A stretch of DNA of 35,544 bases from positions 1 to 35,544 of the forward strand of contig JABHCC010000066.1 in NCBI GenBank assembly GCA_018669475.1, in the 5' to 3' direction. This document shows, in pieces, positions 18,701 through 26,564 of this stretch (its first letter is position 1; every line of letters starts with the position of its first letter). Origin of the DNA: Bacteroidota bacterium. Lineage in GTDB: Bacteria; Bacteroidota; Bacteroidia; Bacteroidales; UBA12481. A program made the translations under genes and the position numbers. The notes under the pieces are model-generated. The model saw nothing but the letters and a program-made list of their open reading frames with translations. It was not told the DNA's origin and made no database searches.

Positions 18701-19256
18701 CGATAAGATTGGTGTTACCCTTAGCTCAAGTGTCGTAGCCATTGATTATATTGATATTACTGGTACATCATCAGGCAGCACACTCATTCAACCCATATTA
18801 TTTGCCTCGAGAAAGAGTTGTCATGGTGAAGGAAATGAGTATCTCCAAACCGGCGATCATCACTTTAGTTTCAGTTTAAATTCTCACCCTCCCGGATGGG
18901 AAAATGGCTATCGTTTTGGTCTGGAAGCCAATGAAAAACTACAGGTCATTGGAGATTTTAAGCCTTATGCTGATGCCAATTTACCTGAAGAATTAAGTTT
19001 CTTCAGTTTGGAGGCTGATAATCTGAATTTATCAGTTATTAAAAAGGCAGAAAACAGTACTGATATCATTCTAAGGGCATACGAAGTAGTAGGAAAAGAT
19101 GTAAATAGCGCAGTAAAATCCTATTTCCCGTTTAAAACCATCACACCCACCAACCTGATTGAAGAAAAAATTGGCAAAGCCATAGACATCAGTGCTGGAA
19201 ACAAACTAGATTTTGGTGCATTCGCAATTGAAACATTTATGCTGGGTGTCAAATAG
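15708..19256 (+). CDS. GH38 family alpha-mannosidase, exported
   Basis: 1182 residues with a signal peptide (ALTIQMMAQ/D). The catalytic GH38 domain shows the zinc-binding HQD motif at 346-348 (SSHQDIAWMDSPEKC) and WNVDVPGR with the probable nucleophile Asp458. A mid-domain and a large beta-rich C-terminal domain (VYEVPYGKLEVG, GVTLSSS, HHFSFSLNSH) follow, as usual for GH38. About 330 residues precede the catalytic domain and look like an added beta-sandwich region. It should release alpha-linked mannose from glycans in the periplasm. It is the second gene of an operon with the epimerase (11-bp gap). Confidence 0.93.
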   Translation: MKRLIVIGIITALTIQMMAQDFRQTQMIHELDSKTEAFFEGFDHKVIPNKFNYHSFRHDVGASMITRCLEMPSPMVWKTELVPMEYNESHAGFLWIAAIDLSDEGASFTVSFNGEKRFTIVASNNKDWVLQGDSGGTMKFHTMMIDRHNDAHGYMTMEVPLEWLKQGEAQEIRIEGNNSNQSTWIIVYGAKDAKEFMTESTGFSRLYSMTTNLGDPVHSLVVQTARALTGTQIRVESDDFVRKHELILTDGLAQADIRIPKNKLGQKITLFDDRGEILSWDFGSEQEENSILMAEGVLKNQFIEISESEFVVIAKRDYMPGLVNSILELSESSMGKSQILLMNSSHQDIAWMDSPEKCVVERDTMLLQPLFNRAEIDPDYRFDIEDALMIKEYVQRHPEKKELVGELLRSGRISCGATFIQPYEEMYSGEALARQFYFGAKWLKDEFNYVADTYWNVDVPGRTLQMPQMMKKAGVNNLVMTRQELGFYHWYSPDGSRIIGFSNGHYGDSYGPLGDEYYIASDYLSTYSSKWAPFYTNESVNPVVPVLSDWDMSPAKDYSNLLTSWNSLKELKTKNGIVPVSLPDFKEALAPDMFKALRASNPVLPEIHGERPALWLYIHGPSHQKAQKASRKADILLTQVEKLATVNALLDNSFTSYPAHRLNKAWESKIFPDHGWGGKMGLITDAYFKSKYDFALSEASEMMNIELRDLGSRIKLSKSIGRPVLVFNSLSWERTSPVVYSIIFNQGEAKNVQVVSAKGEIIPSQMNNKKLDEDGFLLSADIHFIAEKVPSVGYKTYYLKAIRSSKAIPMPKQGKRIENTYYVVEIGQGGIKSIFDKEEQQELLHPDGFTAGEVFTLRSVGNGAGEFDQVQQADTSGFDKTGNYRTQWKLVEDGSVFTAYSYRQAIRNAVVEQKIIMYKNLKKIDFEIAVLNWEGILYREYRMALPVKGENSKVVYEVPYGKLEVGKDEMEGVAGERYQVDCKEIHPRAIQNWVNVSTDKIGVTLSSSVVAIDYIDITGTSSGSTLIQPILFASRKSCHGEGNEYLQTGDHHFSFSLNSHPPGWENGYRFGLEANEKLQVIGDFKPYADANLPEELSFFSLEADNLNLSVIKKAENSTDIILRAYEVVGKDVNSAVKSYFPFKTITPTNLIEEKIGKAIDISAGNKLDFGAFAIETFMLGVK

Positions 19257-19282
19257 GAGAGTCTCTGGTGACTGTGCCAGGC

Positions 19283-19371
19283 GATCCCCGGGTCAAGCCC
19301 GAGGATGACGGTGCAGGCCACTATGGTTTAGCGATGTGACTCCGGGCCGTCATCCCCGGAAAGCCGGGATC
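19283..19371. repeat. REP-like GC-rich palindromic repeat
   Basis: The segment 19283-19311 (starts GATCCCCGG, ends GGATGACGG) is repeated in inverted, slightly shortened form at 19347-19371 (CCGTCATCCCC...GGGATC). The GTCATCCC/GGATGAC words look like dispersed palindromic repeats known from many bacterial genomes. The element is more GC-rich than its surroundings and follows the GH38 stop codon. Confidence 0.7.
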
Positions 19372-19392
19372 TGAAACTGAAAACTGAAAACT
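19371..19392. repeat. Heptad tandem repeat locus 5 (CTGAAAA)
   Basis: Words CTGAAA, CTGAAAA, CTGAAAA and CT follow in a row. The same word builds the right arm of the inverted repeat at 8212-8241. It ends 11 bases before the start of the UroD-like gene. Confidence 0.75.
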
Positions 19393-19402
19393 ATTTTTTG
19401 AT

Positions 19403-20422
19403 ATGACTGGAAAAGAGAGAATATCCGCTGCCCTGACAGGCGAACCGACTGACAAGATTCCTGTTATGCTCCATAATTTCATGCCAGTGGCTAAAGAGGC
19501 TGGTTTGACGATGAAGCAATATCGTGAAAATCCCAGGGCCATTGCAGATGCTTTTATCCGATCAGTTGAAACTTACGAATATGATGGGGTTCTTGTAGAT
19601 ATCGATACGGTGACACTGGCTGGTGCATGTGGGGTTGACGTTGACTTCCCTGAGAATGATCCTGCAAGATCACATAAGGGAAATCTGGAGTCGTATGAGC
19701 AGTTGCCGGACATGAAGATACCGGATTTGAGTAAGTACAGGTATGCTGTTAATTGGCTGGAGGCCACTAGACTATTGAAAGAATATTTTGGTGACGAGAT
19801 TTATGTCAGGGGCAACTGTGATCAGGCTCCTTTTTCACTGGCCAGCATGATAAGAGGGACAGAGAACTGGATGCTGGATTTTTACATGAGCGAAGAATCA
19901 AAGATTCATGAACTCCTTGATTACTGTACTGAAGTTAGTATTCAATTTATCAGGCTCATGGCACAAACCGGATGTGATATGGTATCGAACGGTGATAGTC
20001 CGGCTGGCCCTGAAATGATTCCACCTGATTTATATGCAAAATGGGCCCTTCCCTTTGAGAAAAAGGTCATTCAGGCTGCACATGATGAGAAGCTACCATA
20101 CGTATTGCACATTTGTGGCAATACAGAAGCCATTCTCCCTCTGATGATTGAATCCGGAGCCGATGGTCTGGAGCTGGATTACAAAACCGATGCAAAAAAA
20201 GCCTTCGATCTGATGAAAGATCAATGTGCTTTTTTTGGCAATGTTGACCCTTCAGGAATACTGGCTCTTGGCACAGTAGAACAGGTTCGGCAGGCAACGG
20301 AAGAAGTGATTAATGTGTTTAGTGGAACGAACAGATTTGTACTTAACACAGGATGTGCATTACCACCAGATACGCCAGAGGAGAATATCAGGGCGTTTGT
20401 TAAGACAGCGAGAGGCTTCTAA
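19403..20422 (+). CDS. Uroporphyrinogen decarboxylase/MtaA-like methyltransferase family protein
   Basis: 339 residues of the UroD (TIM-barrel) superfamily, opening with the typical MTGKERISAALTGEPTDKIPV. Zinc ligands of the MtaA/MtbA/CmuA methyltransferase branch are present: His236 and Cys238 (LHICGNT) and Cys318 (NTGCALP). The NGDSPAGPEMIPPDLY stretch and GNVDP also match this branch. True haem-pathway UroD lacks the HxC...C set, so a methyltransferase-type role, perhaps with a corrinoid protein, is more likely. No corrinoid protein or partner methyltransferase is nearby. No signal peptide; cytoplasmic. Confidence 0.85.
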   Translation: MTGKERISAALTGEPTDKIPVMLHNFMPVAKEAGLTMKQYRENPRAIADAFIRSVETYEYDGVLVDIDTVTLAGACGVDVDFPENDPARSHKGNLESYEQLPDMKIPDLSKYRYAVNWLEATRLLKEYFGDEIYVRGNCDQAPFSLASMIRGTENWMLDFYMSEESKIHELLDYCTEVSIQFIRLMAQTGCDMVSNGDSPAGPEMIPPDLYAKWALPFEKKVIQAAHDEKLPYVLHICGNTEAILPLMIESGADGLELDYKTDAKKAFDLMKDQCAFFGNVDPSGILALGTVEQVRQATEEVINVFSGTNRFVLNTGCALPPDTPEENIRAFVKTARGF

Positions 20423-20435
20423 CTTAAGACTTAGG

Positions 20436-20547
20436 GACTGGGGACTGGGGACGAAGGGACCAGCGACTATGGACCAACGACCAATGACTTCTGTCCCCCG
20501 GACTTCGGACCCCGGACTACGTACTTTTGTCCATGGACCCTGGATCC
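20436..20547. repeat. Degenerate heptad tandem repeat locus 6 (GAC phase)
   Basis: A G[A/T]C or near-match triplet recurs at 20436, 20443, 20450, 20458, 20465, 20472, 20479, 20486, 20493, 20501, 20508, 20515, 20522 (TAC), 20529, 20536 and 20543: sixteen words with a 7-bp step and only two 8-bp steps. GACTTCGGACCCCGGACT at 20501-20518 occurs again at 26626-26643. The array runs through the 3' end of uxuA. Confidence 0.85.
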
Positions 20548-21740
20548 CTTCGTATTCCTTCTTCCAATCCTTCGATTTCTGCCAGACCTCTTAATCTTCC
20601 TATCAGGGGATAGCCTGGATTTGCTTCTTGTTTGAAATCGTTCAGGATTTTTATTCCGTGATCTGGCCGGATGGGGATTCTGTTATCTTTTCTTCCGCAA
20701 TGAATTCTTCTGTTTTGCTCTTTCAGGAGAGCCTTTACAAGAGCATAAACATCAATGCTTCCTTTAAGATGTCCGGATTCATAGAAGCTTTTGTTTTCGA
20801 GAAACTGAGTATTTCTGATATGAGCGAAATGGATTCTATCAGCAAATTGATTGACCATTTTGATCAAATCATTATTTCTGTTAGTTGAAAATGAGCCACT
20901 GCAAAAGGTGAGCCCATTTCTTACAGATGTCTGGCGATTGAAAATCCATTTTAAGTCTTCAATATTGCTTACAATTCTTGGCAGACCTAATAGTGGAAAG
21001 GATGGATCATCACCATGTATGGCCATATTCATGTTTAGTTCTTCAGCCACAGGGATCACTTCATCCAGAAAATAACCCAGGTTTTCTCGTAAGTGATTCT
21101 GATCTATATGTTTGTAAGAATTGATGTATTCAAGAAATTTACTTTTATAGTCATCAACATTGCTGTCAATAGCTCCATGAATAAAGCCTTGAGTTACGAC
21201 AATTATATTGAAGGCCAGCAGTTCTGCCTCTTGTTCTGTCATTGCCCCGTATGCTGATCTGGCCAGTTTAACTATTTCACCTGGATAGTCTTTCTCAGCA
21301 TTTGGTCTTTCAAGAATGAAAACATCAAAAGCCGCAAAAGTAGGGTAGTCAAATAGCATTGATTCTCCCCCTGTTTCTGTAGTATACTTTAGATTTGTCC
21401 TGGCCCAATCGAGTACTGGCATGAAATTATAGCATATGGTGTCAACTCCGCATCTGGCCAGGTTTCGCATCGACTCTTTGTAGTTCTCAATATCTTGTGC
21501 CTGTTCAGCTGATCCGGTTTTTATTGCATCGCTTATTGGTAAACTCTCTACCACATGCCAGCTCATACCTGCTTGTTCTATTTCAGATTTTCTGTTCCGG
21601 ATATCACAGAGTGGCCACACCTGCCCTTTGGGTATGTGATGCAGTGCCGTTACAATACCTTCTACTCCGGTTTGTCTTATTTCAGATAATGAAACAGGGT
21701 CATTCTGACCAAACCATCGAAGAGTTTTTTCTAAAGCCAT
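20517..21740 (-). CDS. uxuA: D-mannonate dehydratase
   Basis: 407 residues from the ATG at 21740 (MALEKTLRWFGQNDPVSLSEIRQTGVEGIVTALHHIP is the standard UxuA opening; an in-frame ATG at 21830 lies upstream of the promoter-like and operator-like sites). Family motifs include IHGDDPSFPLLGLPRI, the metal-ligand Cys in TFCSGSF, HFAHIRN and IRPDHG. The enzyme dehydrates D-mannonate to 2-keto-3-deoxygluconate in glucuronate catabolism, in the cytoplasm. The last dozen residues (about RRDPGSMDKST) are encoded by the heptad repeat and extend beyond the usual family end. It is transcribed divergently from a TonB receptor across a perfect palindrome. Confidence 0.93.
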   Translation of the reverse strand: MALEKTLRWFGQNDPVSLSEIRQTGVEGIVTALHHIPKGQVWPLCDIRNRKSEIEQAGMSWHVVESLPISDAIKTGSAEQAQDIENYKESMRNLARCGVDTICYNFMPVLDWARTNLKYTTETGGESMLFDYPTFAAFDVFILERPNAEKDYPGEIVKLARSAYGAMTEQEAELLAFNIIVVTQGFIHGAIDSNVDDYKSKFLEYINSYKHIDQNHLRENLGYFLDEVIPVAEELNMNMAIHGDDPSFPLLGLPRIVSNIEDLKWIFNRQTSVRNGLTFCSGSFSTNRNNDLIKMVNQFADRIHFAHIRNTQFLENKSFYESGHLKGSIDVYALVKALLKEQNRRIHCGRKDNRIPIRPDHGIKILNDFKQEANPGYPLIGRLRGLAEIEGLEEGIRRDPGSMDKST

Positions 21741-21744
21741 GATG

Positions 21745-21752
21745 CAAAAGTA
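21745..21752 (-). promoter_or_regulatory. Candidate -7 box (TACTTTTG) for uxuA
   Basis: On the minus strand TACTTTTG fits TAnnTTTG and ends four bases before the uxuA ATG, which would make the transcript leaderless or nearly so. The expected -33 region would fall in the palindrome at 21767-21782. No good -33 element is visible. Confidence 0.35.
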
Positions 21753-21766
21753 TGTATATTTACTTG

Positions 21767-21782
21767 CCGTGTGCGCACACGG
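21767..21782. promoter_or_regulatory. Perfect 16-bp palindrome, likely operator
   Basis: CCGTGTGCGCACACGG is a perfect palindrome with a central CG, the style of operator bound by LacI- or GntR-type dimeric repressors. It lies in the 88-bp intergenic region between uxuA and the divergent TonB receptor and covers the expected -33 area of uxuA. One regulator could thus control both genes. No regulator gene is in the window. Confidence 0.65.
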
Positions 21783-21828
21783 TTGATTTTTATTGAAAAC
21801 AATCCAGAAGATAAATTGTTTTGACATC

Positions 21829-24381
21829 ATGAAAACACTAAACCTAAAAGCTACAAGGTCATTAATAGTTTTTATTGTCTTGATTATTCTGCATGCTCCT
21901 ATTGTTGCTCAAACCGGATCAATATCTGGTCAGGTTAAACATTCAGGAAGTGATGAAACAATTCCCTATGCGAATGTGAGTCTATATAGTTCTGTTAATC
22001 AGTCATTGACAAAAGGAATAGTTAGCGACACTGATGGGCTATTTGAACTAAAGAAAGTTCCATTTGGGAATTACAGGCTGTTAATTTCCTTTATTGGTTT
22101 TATTACTGATACAATAAGTATTGATTTAAACCGGCAATCATCGCCCTATTCAGTGGGTGCTGTCCTGCTTGAGACAGCCGAGCTTGAAATGAATCAGGTT
22201 GAGGTAAAAGCTATGGCCAGTACATCAGTTGCAAATATTGACCGTAAGAGTTATCGCGCTGAGGATTTTGCGACAGCCAGAGGCGGTAATGCAGTCGATG
22301 TTCTCAACAAGCTACCATCTGTTTCGGTTGATCCTGATGGTAATGTTAGTGTCAGAGGAACTAGTGATTTTATGGTTTACCTGAACGGTAAGCCCACTCA
22401 AATGGATCCCTCAATGCTCCTGGCACAAATTTCAGGAGATATGATTCAGAGGATTGATGTAATAACCGTTCCAACTGCCCGTTTTGATGCTCAGGGCAAA
22501 GGAGGTATAATTAATATTACTACAAAAAGATCAGGACAGGATGGTTGGTCAGTCACTGTTAACGGATTGTTTGGCGCAGCCCCCTGGGGAAACAAAACAG
22601 ATCGCTACAGTGAGTATGTAAATACAGATAATCGTTATGGTGGAGGGGCTATGCTTTCGTATGCAAGGAAAAAAATCTCAGTATTTGCAGGTCTAAATTA
22701 CAATATGAGAAATGTTAATGGATTGAGGACAGGAGATGCCCGCCTGCTTCAAAACGATGGCTCGTATTATCATATGGTAGCATCCGGAGAGAGACCTGAA
22801 TGGTATGAGAATAATTCGGCTAATGCTGGATTTGATTATCGAATAAGTGACAAGACTATCATGTCAGGAAGCTATTACTACGGCAGGCGCCTTGAGGGTA
22901 GGTCAGCTTTTTATGTGTACAATAATTTCTTCGCAGATCAGAGTAAGCAGACCATTACCGATATTCCCCGAAATGAAGATTGGGTGTATAATCCCAACAC
23001 TGATAATCGATTGGGCGTATTTCATACAGCATCTGTCGATCTCACTCATCAATTGGATGAAGATGAAATTGCTTTTTCAATTTTATATGAAAATTCCGGA
23101 TTGAGCAGAGTACTTGATAACCGAAATTATTCATATGATCAGGCAAGTGATCAAGCCGGAGATTTGGAGGCTCACTTCATTGAAACGGATGATACTCCAC
23201 TGCAGGGATTCAGGTTTTCTGCAGAATACCTGAAAAGGATAAATGATAAGCACAGTCTGCGATTGGGTATCCAGCCACAGATATTCAATATTGAAGGGGC
23301 ATTCACCTACGATACATTGTCGATTATTGATGATACATGGGCCCCCTATGCCAGTCTCGAAAATTCAATTAATCTGAATCGCGGTATTTATTCAGCCTAT
23401 GCTGATTATCAGGGTAGTTTTGGTGCTCTGGAAATGGCAGCAGGTCTTAGGTTTGAATATACCGATCAGTTAATGCAGATTGATAATCCTGATTATTTCA
23501 GCATTTTCGAACGCGAAAGCAAATCTGAATACGATGTTAAGCAGGCCAATTTGTTTCCAAGTCTGCATCTGCTCTATAAAACATCTGATCTTGGGTCCTG
23601 GCTATTTGCTGCGAGCAGGCGAATCAGTCGTCCCCCAATTAAAAATATGGCACCTTTCTTATACCGCCGGCACTATGAAGTGTATGTTGTGGGAGATCCG
23701 GCTCTGAAGCCTGAGTATCTGAGCAATTTTGAATTATCATATGATCGAAAACTGGGCAGGCAAAGTATTAATCTGACTGGCTTTTACAGAGGAACAGATA
23801 ACGCCATTTTCAGAGTAAATACTGTGTATGAAGAGGAAAATGTTTTAATCCGCTCATATACTAATTCAGGAAATACCCAGGCAGCCGGTGCTGAGCTCAA
23901 CGGGAATTTTCAATTAGGTTCTTTTGCTAAGTTATTTCTGGGAGGATCGTTATATAATTACAGAATTGAAGCTGATATATTTGGTTTTCAAGAAGATAAT
24001 AGAAGTCTAAATTGGAGTTTAAAGGGGAACTTGAATATTTTCCTCCTGCCGGATCTCAGGTTGACCGCAGATTTTGATCTTAGATCAGCGACAGTTACAG
24101 CTCAGGGTGAAAATGCCTTGTTTTATCTGGCAAATGCAGCCATAGAATATTCTCCTGCGAAACTTAAAGGATGGATATTTTCAATCAGGGGACTGGATGT
24201 TTTAGGATCAAATCAGACTGGTTTGAATACACGGGTATTTGATCAGGAAGGTGTGCAGATATTCTTCCAGGAGACAGAATACCTTCGATATGGCCCGATA
24301 TTAGAATTACAGGCCAATTATGCTCTGAATTGGAAGAATAAAAAATCGGGAGGAAGTGAATTCGGAAAGAAGGAATTCTAA
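21829..24381 (+). CDS. TonB-dependent receptor (CarboxypepD-like plus outer-membrane barrel family)
   Basis: 850 residues from ATG 21829, which starts a good signal peptide (LILHAPIVAQ); an earlier ATG at 21793 would put twelve extra residues ahead of it. After the signal come a carboxypeptidase-regulatory-like domain (GSISGQVKHSGSDETIPYANV), a plug (ARGGNAVDVLNKLPSVSVDPDGNVSVRG...FDAQGKGGIINITTK) and an outer-membrane barrel of the 'beta-barrel family 3' type. It has no STN domain and no SusD partner. Divergence from uxuA across a shared palindrome suggests uptake of a uronate- or sugar-containing ligand, which is inference. Confidence 0.9.
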   Translation: MKTLNLKATRSLIVFIVLIILHAPIVAQTGSISGQVKHSGSDETIPYANVSLYSSVNQSLTKGIVSDTDGLFELKKVPFGNYRLLISFIGFITDTISIDLNRQSSPYSVGAVLLETAELEMNQVEVKAMASTSVANIDRKSYRAEDFATARGGNAVDVLNKLPSVSVDPDGNVSVRGTSDFMVYLNGKPTQMDPSMLLAQISGDMIQRIDVITVPTARFDAQGKGGIINITTKRSGQDGWSVTVNGLFGAAPWGNKTDRYSEYVNTDNRYGGGAMLSYARKKISVFAGLNYNMRNVNGLRTGDARLLQNDGSYYHMVASGERPEWYENNSANAGFDYRISDKTIMSGSYYYGRRLEGRSAFYVYNNFFADQSKQTITDIPRNEDWVYNPNTDNRLGVFHTASVDLTHQLDEDEIAFSILYENSGLSRVLDNRNYSYDQASDQAGDLEAHFIETDDTPLQGFRFSAEYLKRINDKHSLRLGIQPQIFNIEGAFTYDTLSIIDDTWAPYASLENSINLNRGIYSAYADYQGSFGALEMAAGLRFEYTDQLMQIDNPDYFSIFERESKSEYDVKQANLFPSLHLLYKTSDLGSWLFAASRRISRPPIKNMAPFLYRRHYEVYVVGDPALKPEYLSNFELSYDRKLGRQSINLTGFYRGTDNAIFRVNTVYEEENVLIRSYTNSGNTQAAGAELNGNFQLGSFAKLFLGGSLYNYRIEADIFGFQEDNRSLNWSLKGNLNIFLLPDLRLTADFDLRSATVTAQGENALFYLANAAIEYSPAKLKGWIFSIRGLDVLGSNQTGLNTRVFDQEGVQIFFQETEYLRYGPILELQANYALNWKNKKSGGSEFGKKEF

Positions 24382-24385
24382 AATC

Positions 24386-24490
24386 AATCATGAAGGTAAG
24401 TCCCCCAAACATCTTTTTCTCGAAGAAGGCAATTTGCTTATCCCTTAGAACTTGCTTGATCCGGTCAGCCAAATTTTCATCGTATGCCAT
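24386..24490 (-). pseudogene. 5' remnant of a TfoX/Sxy N-terminal domain gene
   Basis: Reading the minus strand from ATG 24490 gives MAYDENLADRIKQVLRDKQI and then a KKMFGGLTFMI motif, the characteristic start of TfoX N-domain proteins. After about 35 residues homology stops just where the TonB receptor gene ends; the frame then runs antisense into that gene. A complete domain needs roughly 100 residues, so this is a truncated relic. It lies between the receptor and the GH20 gene. Confidence 0.7.
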
Positions 24491-24500
24491 GACTTTAGTA

Positions 24501-26489
24501 TTAATTTAAAGGAATAAAAGTAATCATCCAGTTTTGATACTCATTGTTGTAGGGTGCCATAAGACGTATAACATTTGTGCCCTTCTTTAGTCTTATAAGC
24601 ACAGGTTTTCTGGTCCAATAGAGTTCTTCATACGCCCAGGGAATTTCCTGATCTATTTTGCTTCCCCAGCCACTTGTTTTTAATGGCTTCCAACCTGGGT
24701 TTTCCCATTTGGGGCCTTTTAGTTCTTCACCATTAATCCAAATTTCACCTCCGTTTGCATCCCAGCTACCGTTTTCTGGTATCCCTGAATAGACCCGGTT
24801 AGCTCTTAATGGAGTTTCAAATCCAATTTGAACTTCAATTTCCTTGTCGGTTTCACTTTCTATTGTGGTTTCTGCATAAGCTACTTGTCCGGGTCTTGCT
24901 TCAGGGAAATATCCTCCTTGCTTAAATCTGTCCTTGAATATCAGAGTATTGCCTTTAGCAATCTTCCAATCCAGGTCAGCATATTGAGTGTCGTTGTTTC
25001 CAAGAGCAACTTTCCAAAACTTATCTGATTGAAGGTGGTAGGGAAAGCTTTCCCGGCTAAAGAATCTGTTTTTGTGATCTAAAAGAAAGTGCTCAAAAGC
25101 TTCAAAATATTTTGCAGCAGCGGTTCCATTTTCTGGTAAAAGGGTCAGGTAATCATCATGTGGTTTCAAAATGTCAGATGTCCAACAAGCCCAGGCATGG
25201 GTGAGCAAAACAGGATAATGAGGATTGATGACAAAGGCATCTGATTCATTGTCCAGATTAACATCGGGCCAAAGGCATTGAATAGCACCAATAACCTTGT
25301 TTTGAGATTTGTATCCTATGGGCTTGAAGAATAATTTGGCAACCTGAATCATGGCTTCACCATTGTTAGTATAGTTATCCCACGAATCTATTTCTGTGTA
25401 TCCTTGGGCTTCCAGATGTTTTGATTGCCATGTTTGGCGGATAACCTTCGGATGAGCTTTAAGCCCAGGATTCCAGATCATTACTTGTCGATCATACGAT
25501 TCACAAATTCCCACCATCCTGCTGATAAACTTGTCAGGATCTGGAATACGAACCTCATCAGATCCCAAATGGATAATCGGACATAAATCGGCAGAAATCT
25601 CTGAGAAAAATTCTTTCAGAATATTTTCCAGAATGTCCATTCCTTTTTCTGATCCCATCTGAACACCCATTGATGTGACAAATGAATCACTGTGTCCGGG
25701 CATATCAATTTCAGGAATAATCTGGATACTTCTTTGTTTTGCATAATCTATCAACTCACGAATGTCATCGTAGGTATAGAATTTTCCCGGATCTCTTGAA
25801 GATCTATGATTTTCAGCAGCAGTGAGCTCAGGATAAATATGACTTTCAATCCTCCATGCCGGTCTGTCAGTCAGGTGCCAGTGAAAAACATTGAGTTTAT
25901 AGCGGGCCATTATACTCAGCTGTTTCTTGAGTGAAGCCATACTTTGGAAGTTACGACCCACATCCAGCATAAAACCTCTTATCTGGTGGACTGGGAAGTC
26001 ATTGATATCACAATTTTGCACTCGTGATGATCCTTCTTTAGATTCAATTAATTGACTCAAAGTCTGCAGGGCATAAAAGCTTCCTTTTTCAGAGGAGGAT
26101 TCAATCAGAATCTTTTTCCCACTCACAGAAAGGTGGTAGGCTTCATCCGGAAAATCAGTATTGTGTCTTAAAGCGATTTCAGACGATCCATCAGGAGTAA
26201 GTGTAAGCTGTTTCTGGCGGGCCATATCTTTCAAGGCCTTAGTCATATTTTCATTCAGCTCATCAGGATTGATAATACTCAGACTAGATATTTTCGTTTT
26301 TTTTCTACTCCAGGTCACCTCCTGTGGGTAAGGAATGAGCTTAAGGGGGGCATCCTGAAGATCAAGAGCTGAAAAACGGGATTCGAAAAGCTCGGTAGAT
26401 TTTTCTGTTGGTTTGTCCTCACTCCCCGAATCAGAACAAGAAACAATCATTGATGAGAAAAGCAGAACAATTGGTATCAGCAGTTTCAT
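24501..26489 (-). CDS. GH20 beta-N-acetylhexosaminidase lipoprotein
   Basis: 662 residues from ATG 26489, which opens a lipoprotein signal with Cys18 (MIVSC). Upstream in-frame starts are in the tandem repeat and are rejected. A GH20b-like N-terminal domain (PYPQEVTWSRKKTKIS...) precedes the catalytic barrel with FHWHLTDRPAWRIE, IIPEIDMPGHSDSF and the catalytic pair Asp311-Glu312 in HLGSDEV. The last 130 residues (VQIGFETPLRANRVYSG, GGEIWINGEEL, WTRKPVLIRLKKGTNVI) look like a jelly-roll carbohydrate-binding or accessory domain. It should remove terminal beta-GlcNAc or GalNAc from glycans outside the inner membrane, fitting with GH38. Confidence 0.92.
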   Translation of the reverse strand: MKLLIPIVLLFSSMIVSCSDSGSEDKPTEKSTELFESRFSALDLQDAPLKLIPYPQEVTWSRKKTKISSLSIINPDELNENMTKALKDMARQKQLTLTPDGSSEIALRHNTDFPDEAYHLSVSGKKILIESSSEKGSFYALQTLSQLIESKEGSSRVQNCDINDFPVHQIRGFMLDVGRNFQSMASLKKQLSIMARYKLNVFHWHLTDRPAWRIESHIYPELTAAENHRSSRDPGKFYTYDDIRELIDYAKQRSIQIIPEIDMPGHSDSFVTSMGVQMGSEKGMDILENILKEFFSEISADLCPIIHLGSDEVRIPDPDKFISRMVGICESYDRQVMIWNPGLKAHPKVIRQTWQSKHLEAQGYTEIDSWDNYTNNGEAMIQVAKLFFKPIGYKSQNKVIGAIQCLWPDVNLDNESDAFVINPHYPVLLTHAWACWTSDILKPHDDYLTLLPENGTAAAKYFEAFEHFLLDHKNRFFSRESFPYHLQSDKFWKVALGNNDTQYADLDWKIAKGNTLIFKDRFKQGGYFPEARPGQVAYAETTIESETDKEIEVQIGFETPLRANRVYSGIPENGSWDANGGEIWINGEELKGPKWENPGWKPLKTSGWGSKIDQEIPWAYEELYWTRKPVLIRLKKGTNVIRLMAPYNNEYQNWMITFIPLN

Positions 26490-26522
26490 AAGTGAATATT
26501 TCCCTGAAGGTAGGGAAATATC

Positions 26523-26557
26523 GGGAATCGGGAATCGGGAATCGGGAATCGGGAATC
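26523..26557. repeat. Perfect heptad tandem repeat (GGGAATC x5)
   Basis: Five uninterrupted copies of GGGAATC plus a partial sixth (GGGAAAG). It lies 34 bases upstream of the GH20 start codon, so copy-number change could affect that gene's leader or promoter. Confidence 0.95.
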
Positions 26558-26564
26558 GGGAAAG

